Shown here one piece after another: positions 59,347 to 64,000 of a DNA stretch of 64,000 nucleotides. Positions within the stretch are counted from its first letter, which is position 1, and each line of letters starts with the position of its first letter. The position numbers and the translations under genes were made by a program. The stretch is from Variovorax sp. WS11 (lineage in GTDB: Bacteria; Pseudomonadota; Gammaproteobacteria; Burkholderiales; Burkholderiaceae_C). Under the pieces are notes generated by a model, which was not told the DNA's origin, did no database searches, and was given only the letters and a program-made list of their open reading frames with translations. Location of the stretch: NCBI RefSeq assembly GCF_010499245.1, contig NZ_JAAGOW010000002.1, positions 186,001-250,000 of the forward strand, given 5' to 3'.

Positions 59347-59898
59347 TCAGCGTCGCGACAAGAGCAACGCCTCCGCCCGCGCGAGGTCGTCGAGCGTATC
59401 GATGTCCGTCACCACGCCGGCATCGTCGACCTCGACCTCCCCCACCGCATTCGTCGCGCGCAAGGCGCGCAGCACGGACACCGCGCCCACGGGCCCCGCC
59501 AGCGCCATGAGCGCTGCACCGTTCGATGCCGCGAAGCCCACCGGATGGCCGCGCGCCCCCGCATGCACCGGCTGCACCGCCTGCCATTGCGACAAGGCCA
59601 AGGCGATGCGCCGCATCGTCGCCGCCTGCACCAGCGGAAGGTCCGCCGGCAGGATCAGCCAGCCGCCCGCATCCGCCGTCGCGCGAACGGCCGCCGCGAT
59701 GGAATCGCCCATGCCCGGATGGCCCACGTCCTCCAGGTGCCATGGCAGCCCGCTCTCGCGCACGGCCGCCAGCGTGTGTTCGAGCACCGGCCGCCCGCCC
59801 AGCAGGGCCGACAACTTGTGCGCCGTGCCGCCGGACGCGAGAAAGCGCTCTCCGCGGCCGGAGGCAAGGACGATCACGGTGGGTGGCGGCAATTCCAT
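59347..59898 (-). CDS. MobA-like NTP transferase (molybdopterin cytidylyltransferase type)
   Basis: A 183-residue nucleotidyltransferase: VIVLASGRGERFLASGG for nucleotide binding, WLILPADLPLVQ for metal, and HPVGFAASNGAALMAL. MocA-like enzymes attach CMP to molybdopterin; the substrate here is inferred from family. ATG 59898; a long upstream frame antisense to pdxH is spurious. Confidence 0.87.
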   Translation of the reverse strand: MELPPPTVIVLASGRGERFLASGGTAHKLSALLGGRPVLEHTLAAVRESGLPWHLEDVGHPGMGDSIAAAVRATADAGGWLILPADLPLVQAATMRRIALALSQWQAVQPVHAGARGHPVGFAASNGAALMALAGPVGAVSVLRALRATNAVGEVEVDDAGVVTDIDTLDDLARAEALLLSRR

Positions 59899-59940
59899 CC
59901 CCGCAGTATCCACGGCCGCGCCTGCGCAACAATGCGCCTC

Positions 59941-60588
59941 ATGAGTTCCCCCAACGACACCCTGGCCGCGCTGCGCAAGAGCTACGAGCGCGCCGAGCTG
60001 GACGAGACGAGCAGCGCGCCCGACCCGCTGATGCAGTTCGAACGCTGGCTCGCCGAGGCCATCGACGCCCAGCTGCCCGAGCCCAACGCGATGACGCTGG
60101 CCACCGTCGGCGGCGACCTGCGGCCCTCGACCCGCATCGTGCTGATCAAGGGCTACGACGCGCGCGGCATCGTCTGGTACACCAACTACGACAGCCGCAA
60201 GGGGCAGGAGCTCGCAGGCAACCCCTGGGCCGCGCTGCAGTTCCACTGGGTGGAGCTCGAGCGCGTGGTACGCATCGAGGGCCGTGTCGGCAAGGTCGAC
60301 GAAGCCGAGAGCGATGCCTACTACGCCAGCCGCCCGCTCGACTCGCGCGTCGGCGCCTGGGCCAGCCCGCAGAGCGAGGTCATCAGCGGGCGCGACGTGC
60401 TCGTGAAGAACGCGGCCATTCACGCCGCCAAGTACCTGCTCTCGCCGCCGCGGCCGCCGCACTGGGGCGGCTTGCGGCTGGTGCCCGACCGCTGGGAGTT
60501 CTGGCAGGGACGCAAGAGCCGGCTGCATGACCGGCTGCGCTATCGGCGCGAGGATGGGGCGTGGGTGCGCGAGCGGTTGGCGCCTTGA
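59941..60588 (+). CDS. pdxH: Pyridoxamine 5'-phosphate oxidase
   Basis: A 215-residue FMN enzyme making pyridoxal 5'-phosphate. Motifs: NAMTLATVGGDLRPSTRIVL, YTNYDSRKGQELAGNPWAAL, the RPLDSRVGAWASPQS substrate loop and RLVPDRWEFWQGRKSRLHDR at the C-terminus. ATG 59941 is preferred over one at 59932. Confidence 0.96.
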   Translation: MSSPNDTLAALRKSYERAELDETSSAPDPLMQFERWLAEAIDAQLPEPNAMTLATVGGDLRPSTRIVLIKGYDARGIVWYTNYDSRKGQELAGNPWAALQFHWVELERVVRIEGRVGKVDEAESDAYYASRPLDSRVGAWASPQSEVISGRDVLVKNAAIHAAKYLLSPPRPPHWGGLRLVPDRWEFWQGRKSRLHDRLRYRREDGAWVRERLAP

Positions 60589-60626
60589 AGGGGCTCCGAA
60601 ACACCGAAAAGCCAGGAGGATTTCGA

Positions 60627-60905
60627 ATGAAAGTCTGGCCAGCCCACGACGTTGAAAACCGCTTCAGCGAAGTCCTCGACGCTTGCCTGTCTGAAGGCCC
60701 CCAGCTGGTAACAAGGAACGGCATTGAAGTCGCAGTGATTGTTCCTGCTGACCTTTGGCGCGCCTTCAATACCGGCAAACAAACATCGCTCAAGGACGTG
60801 CTGCTCAGCGAGGTCGGTCGGACCGAGGCACTTGTTCCCCCACGAGGCGCCCTTCGCCGTCGTCGCCCCGCAGCATTCGGCAAGGATCGGCGCTCGTCAA
60901 CCTAA
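60627..60905 (+). CDS. Orphan Phd/YefM-type antitoxin
   Basis: A 92-residue protein with the Phd/YefM N-terminal fold (VWPAHDVENRFSEVLDACLS and GPQLVTRNGIEVAVIVPADL). In type II systems this is the DNA-binding antitoxin. No toxin gene follows: the next gene is the convergent AEC permease overlapping by 4 bp. AGGAGGATTTCGA precedes the ATG. The C-terminal ~25 residues are Arg-rich. Confidence 0.85.
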   Translation: MKVWPAHDVENRFSEVLDACLSEGPQLVTRNGIEVAVIVPADLWRAFNTGKQTSLKDVLLSEVGRTEALVPPRGALRRRRPAAFGKDRRSST

Positions 60906-61861
60906 AGCAACCCCACCAGCGCCATCACGACCGACACCGTGACCAGCGCCAGCGCCGTCGACACCGCCACGCTTGCCGTCACCAAGTCCTCCGCGGTCTT
61001 GTAGCGCTGCGAGAAGAGGAAGACGTTGGCGCCGATCGGCAGTGCCGCGGCCACCACCATCACCTGCAGCGGCAAACCGCGCAGGCCCAGCAGCCAGCCG
61101 AGCAACGCGACCAGCGCCGGGTGCGCGAGGTTCTTGATCAGCGCCTGCGTCAGCGCAGCGCGCCATTGATGGCCGATGGCCGTGGACGCCAGCGTGATGC
61201 CCACCATCACCAGCGCGATCGGGCCGAAGGCCTGGCCCAGCCAGGCGATGGGCTTGTCGACGGACTCGGGCAAGCTCAGGCCGGTCTGCGCGAACAGCAA
61301 GCCCGCGATGATCGGCAGCGGCACCGGATGGACGATGGCGTTGTAGAAGGCGCGGCCCAGCGTGCGCAGGATCGGCGTGCGCTCGCCGCCCGGCTGGCGC
61401 GCCTGCTCGCGCGCCACCGCCAGCTCCAGCACCAAGGTCGCGCTGGTCAGCAGCACCAGCGAATGCAGCGAGATCAGCGTCAGCACCACCACCATGCCCT
61501 CGGGACCGAAGGCCAGGCCGATCAGCGGGATGCCGATCATCACGGTGTTGCTGAAGGTGTTGGCCAGCGCGATCACGGCCGACGTGCGGTTGAAGCCGCG
61601 CACCATGAGCGTGGCCGCGAAGATCAGCCCGGCCGCGAGAAAGTAGGCGGCCACCGGCCCCAGCTTCAGCTGCTCCACGTGCACCGTGCTCATGGTGCGG
61701 AAGAGCAGCGCGGGCGCCAGCAGCAGGAAGATCAGGTTGGAGAGGTCGCGCACCGCGCCGCCGGTAACCCAGCCCCGCCGCCCTGCCAGGAAGCCCGCGC
61801 CGATGAGCAGGACCACGGGCAGAAGCGAGGAAAGGACCGATGAATTCACCGCGCCGAGCAT
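60902..61861 (-). CDS. AEC family transporter
   Basis: A 319-residue inner-membrane protein with about ten helices, typical of auxin efflux carrier/malonate permease-type proteins. Helix 1 is VLSSLLPVVLLIGAGFLAGR; ANTFSNTVMIGIPLIGLAFG is the conserved helical crossover. Probably carries a small organic acid. ATG 61861 chosen since upstream residues are unconserved. Confidence 0.9.
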   Translation of the reverse strand: MLGAVNSSVLSSLLPVVLLIGAGFLAGRRGWVTGGAVRDLSNLIFLLLAPALLFRTMSTVHVEQLKLGPVAAYFLAAGLIFAATLMVRGFNRTSAVIALANTFSNTVMIGIPLIGLAFGPEGMVVVLTLISLHSLVLLTSATLVLELAVAREQARQPGGERTPILRTLGRAFYNAIVHPVPLPIIAGLLFAQTGLSLPESVDKPIAWLGQAFGPIALVMVGITLASTAIGHQWRAALTQALIKNLAHPALVALLGWLLGLRGLPLQVMVVAAALPIGANVFLFSQRYKTAEDLVTASVAVSTALALVTVSVVMALVGLL

Positions 61862-61971
61862 ACAGGCGCCGAAGTGCGCGACGCCCGGGCGGGCAGCAGG
61901 TTTCGCACGTTCCCTGCGCGCCTGACCATGATGGCTCAGCTCCCCTCCGCCCTCCCCAGGACCCACCCAGC

Positions 61972-62989
61972 ATGAGCTATCCCTCACCACACGCGTCTGG
62001 CCGGCACCCCCGTGGTCTCACCAGCCCGCGCCTCGCCCTCGGCACCATGACCTTCGGCCTGCAGACCGACGAGGCGGTCTCGTTCCAGGTCCTCGACAAG
62101 GCGACCGAGGCCGGCATCAACTTCCTCGACACCGCCGACGTCTACCCGCTCGGCGGCACGGTCGAGACCACCGGCCGCACCGAGGAAATCATCGGGCGCT
62201 GGCTGCAATCGAAGGCCCGGCGCGCGCAGGCGCTTCGTCATCGCGACCAAGGCCGTCGGCCAGGTCGGCCCGAACCCCTGGGACCAGGGCGCCTCGCGCA
62301 AGCACCTGCTCGATGCCATCGATGCCTCGCTCGCGCGCTTGCAGACCGACCACGTCGATCTCTACCAGCTGCACAGCGACGACCGCACGACGCCGCTCGA
62401 CGAGAGCCTGGAAGCGCTCGACACCATCGTCCGCTCGGGCCGCGCGCGCTACATCGGCGTGTCGAACTTCCTCGCCTATCGGCTGGCGCGCGCCATCGGC
62501 GTTGCGGAGCTGCACAAGCTCACGCGCCTGGTGTGCGTGCAGCCGCGCTACAGCCTGCTGTTCCGCGAGATCGAACGCGAGCTGCTGCCGTTGGCCGGCG
62601 AAGAAGGCCTGGGCGTGATCCCCTACAACCCGCTCGCGGGCGGGCTGCTCACGGGCAAGTACAAGGCCGGCGCCAAGCCGGCGGACAACTCGCGCTTCAC
62701 GCTCGGCACGGCCGGCTCGATGTACCAGGACCGCTACTGGAACGAGCGCAGCTTCGCGACCGTCGCGCAGTTGCACGCGCTGGCCGACGAGGCCGGCGTG
62801 CCGCTCGCAACGCTGGCGGTGGCCTGGGTGATGGCCAATCCGCTCGTCACCGCGCCGCTGCTCGGCGCGAGCCGGCCGGAGCAGCTCGACGCGACGATCG
62901 CGGCGGCCGCCTACCCGCTGGACCCCGCCCTCAAGCAGCGGCTCGACGAGCTGACCGCCGAGTACCGCAAGGGCGACGCGCCGCGCTGA
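61972..62989 (+). pseudogene. Aldo/keto reductase with one frameshift
   Basis: The first frame (MSYPSPHASG onward) gives LALGTMTFGLQTDEAVSFQV, NFLDTADVYPLGG and EEIIGRWLQSKARR. At about 62211-62235 the coding moves to another frame: RFVIATKAVGQVGPNPWD, then LQTDHVDLYQLHSDD, GVSNFLAYRLARAIG and the C-terminal half to the stop at 62989. Both halves are well conserved, so a single indel in the CCCGGCGCGCGCAGGCG tract either inactivates the gene or is a sequence error. Otherwise it is a normal ~339-residue NADP-dependent oxidoreductase. Confidence 0.88.
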
Positions 62990-63019
62990 AGAACAGCGCG
63001 GCGCATCCGCGGCCTTCGA

Positions 63020-64000
63020 TCAGAAGGTCGCCCGCAGCCCCACCTTGAGGCTGCGCCCGGGCAATGGCGCGTCCGGGAAGGCCGTGGTGGTGAGGATCGA
63101 GGTCGCGCTGTAAGCCAGCTTGTTGGTCAGGTTGTCGATGCGCGCATACCAGGTGAGGTTGGCGCGCTGCACCTTCATGCGGTAGGTGATGGCCGCATTC
63201 CACAAGGTGAAGGCATCCGTCGGGCGCGCGCCGATGCTGGGCACGCGGCGCTGGGCCGCGTAGTGGTCGAAGCCCAGGCGCGCGGACCACGGGCCGTTGC
63301 CGTAGGCCAGCGTGGCCCCCACGCGCGCCGGCGAGATGCGCGGCAGCGGCTCGCCGGTGTCGGTGTTCTTCGCGCGCACCAGGTCGCCGCGCCATTGCAG
63401 GTCCAGCGTGGAGTCGTCGGCCGGCTTGGCGAAGCCATCGGTGCCCAGCAATCGCAGGTTGCCGCTGGCTTCGAGTCCGCTGAAGCGGGCGCGCACGCCG
63501 CGATAGACGTACTCGTCCACCACGTCGGGGAACACCAGGCCCTCCGCGGTTTCCACCGGGCCCGGGTTGATGTTGCCCTCGCTGTCGCGCACATTGCCCG
63601 AGGCCTCGAGCCCGATGTAGTTGCGAAAGCGCGTGACGTACGCGTTGACGCGCGCGTTGTTGGCGCCGGACTTCCATTGCGCCCCGAGGTCGAAGCCCAC
63701 CGACTTCTCCATCTGCAGGTCGGGATTGCCCAGCTCCCACGCCGCGGTCGCCACGTGCGGCCCGTTGGCGAAGAGCTCGTAGTCCTTGGGCGCGCGCTCG
63801 GTGTAGGCGAGGTTCGAGGTGAGCTGCCACTGGGGCGTCAGGTCGACCAGCGCGCCGAGCGCCGCGCTGTGCGGATGGAAGTCGCGCTCGCCGACCGCGA
63901 AGCGCGTGATGTCCGGGTCGGGCGAGCCGAAGGACGTCACCTTCACTTGCTCGGTGCGCGCGCCGAAGCTCAGGCGGCCCCAGGAGGTGCCCAGCTCCTC
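63020..64000 (-). CDS. TonB-dependent receptor, C-terminal part (5' end off window)
   Basis: The last 326 residues of an outer-membrane beta-barrel receptor, open to the right edge. Barrel repeats include WQLTSNLAYTERAPKDYELF and VNAYVTRFRNYIGLEASG. The C-terminal AFPDAPLPGRSLKVGLRATF ends in the terminal Phe used for outer-membrane insertion. The segment YELFANGPHVATAAWELGNP is typical of zinc/copper-type receptors, so a metal or siderophore ligand is likely but not provable. Confidence 0.92.
   Translation of the reverse strand, partial: EELGTSWGRLSFGARTEQVKVTSFGSPDPDITRFAVGERDFHPHSAALGALVDLTPQWQLTSNLAYTERAPKDYELFANGPHVATAAWELGNPDLQMEKSVGFDLGAQWKSGANNARVNAYVTRFRNYIGLEASGNVRDSEGNINPGPVETAEGLVFPDVVDEYVYRGVRARFSGLEASGNLRLLGTDGFAKPADDSTLDLQWRGDLVRAKNTDTGEPLPRISPARVGATLAYGNGPWSARLGFDHYAAQRRVPSIGARPTDAFTLWNAAITYRMKVQRANLTWYARIDNLTNKLAYSATSILTTTAFPDAPLPGRSLKVGLRATF

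Overview
The window looks like a chromosomal segment of a Comamonadaceae betaproteobacterium, most likely Variovorax or a close relative. The pointers are very high GC, Bug-type tricarboxylate-binding proteins without cognate membrane subunits, UgpC/MsmK-type sugar transporters, and the protein flavour of genes such as EttA and RhlE. No rRNA, tRNA or CRISPR array was recognised.

Layout. 1-6.5 kb: housekeeping genes (PQQ-type sugar dehydrogenase running off the left edge, ettA, a TPR methyltransferase, an RhlE-like helicase). 6.6-26.2 kb: an accessory island built almost entirely of insertion sequences, a degraded Rhs locus, small orphan genes and one lipoprotein 5'-nucleotidase. Several insertions are nested, and the interrupted genes can be rejoined in frame. 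An intact IS1634-type element (10726-12689, 6-bp duplication) splits an Rhs N-terminus. An IS4-type element (about 13917-17999) splits a small gene and is itself split by a serine-recombinase element (14418-16958) inserted inside the YREK motif codons of the transposase. An ISL3 element (21344-22659, 8-bp duplication) splits an IS110 transposase. An IS66 element (23025-26231, 8-bp duplication) carries a pRiA4b ORF-3-like passenger gene.

26.2-36.7 kb: sugar-acid uptake and catabolism. A CUT1 ABC transporter and a GntR regulator are followed by a 2-hydroxyacid dehydrogenase, an arabinonate-type dehydratase, 2-dehydro-3-deoxygalactonokinase, KDPGal aldolase and a class II aldolase. The last four catabolic genes are on the + strand and tightly coupled, and together would take an aldonate to pyruvate plus a triose phosphate. 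36.6-42.3 kb: SDR, MATE, MFS, MarR with a divergent thioesterase, and an iron-type alcohol dehydrogenase. 42.4-49.2 kb: an IclR regulator next to two tandem Bug binding proteins, a DsbA-type isomerase, an SDR, a nitronate-monooxygenase-like enzyme and an acyl-CoA ligase, probably an uncharacterised organic-acid catabolic operon. 49.4-52.9 kb: a Fur-box-preceded ferric iron ABC transporter. 53-64 kb: GST, glyoxalase, edd-eda-HAD, OmpA-type protein, ChaC, Cu/Zn SOD, MobA-like transferase, pdxH, an orphan Phd antitoxin, an AEC permease, a frameshifted aldo/keto reductase and a TonB-dependent receptor running off the right edge.

The most interesting feature is the serine-recombinase element with its DUF5372-like and small overlapping genes. 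It sits in the conserved catalytic codons of an IS4-family transposase, flanked by an 8-bp shared core.
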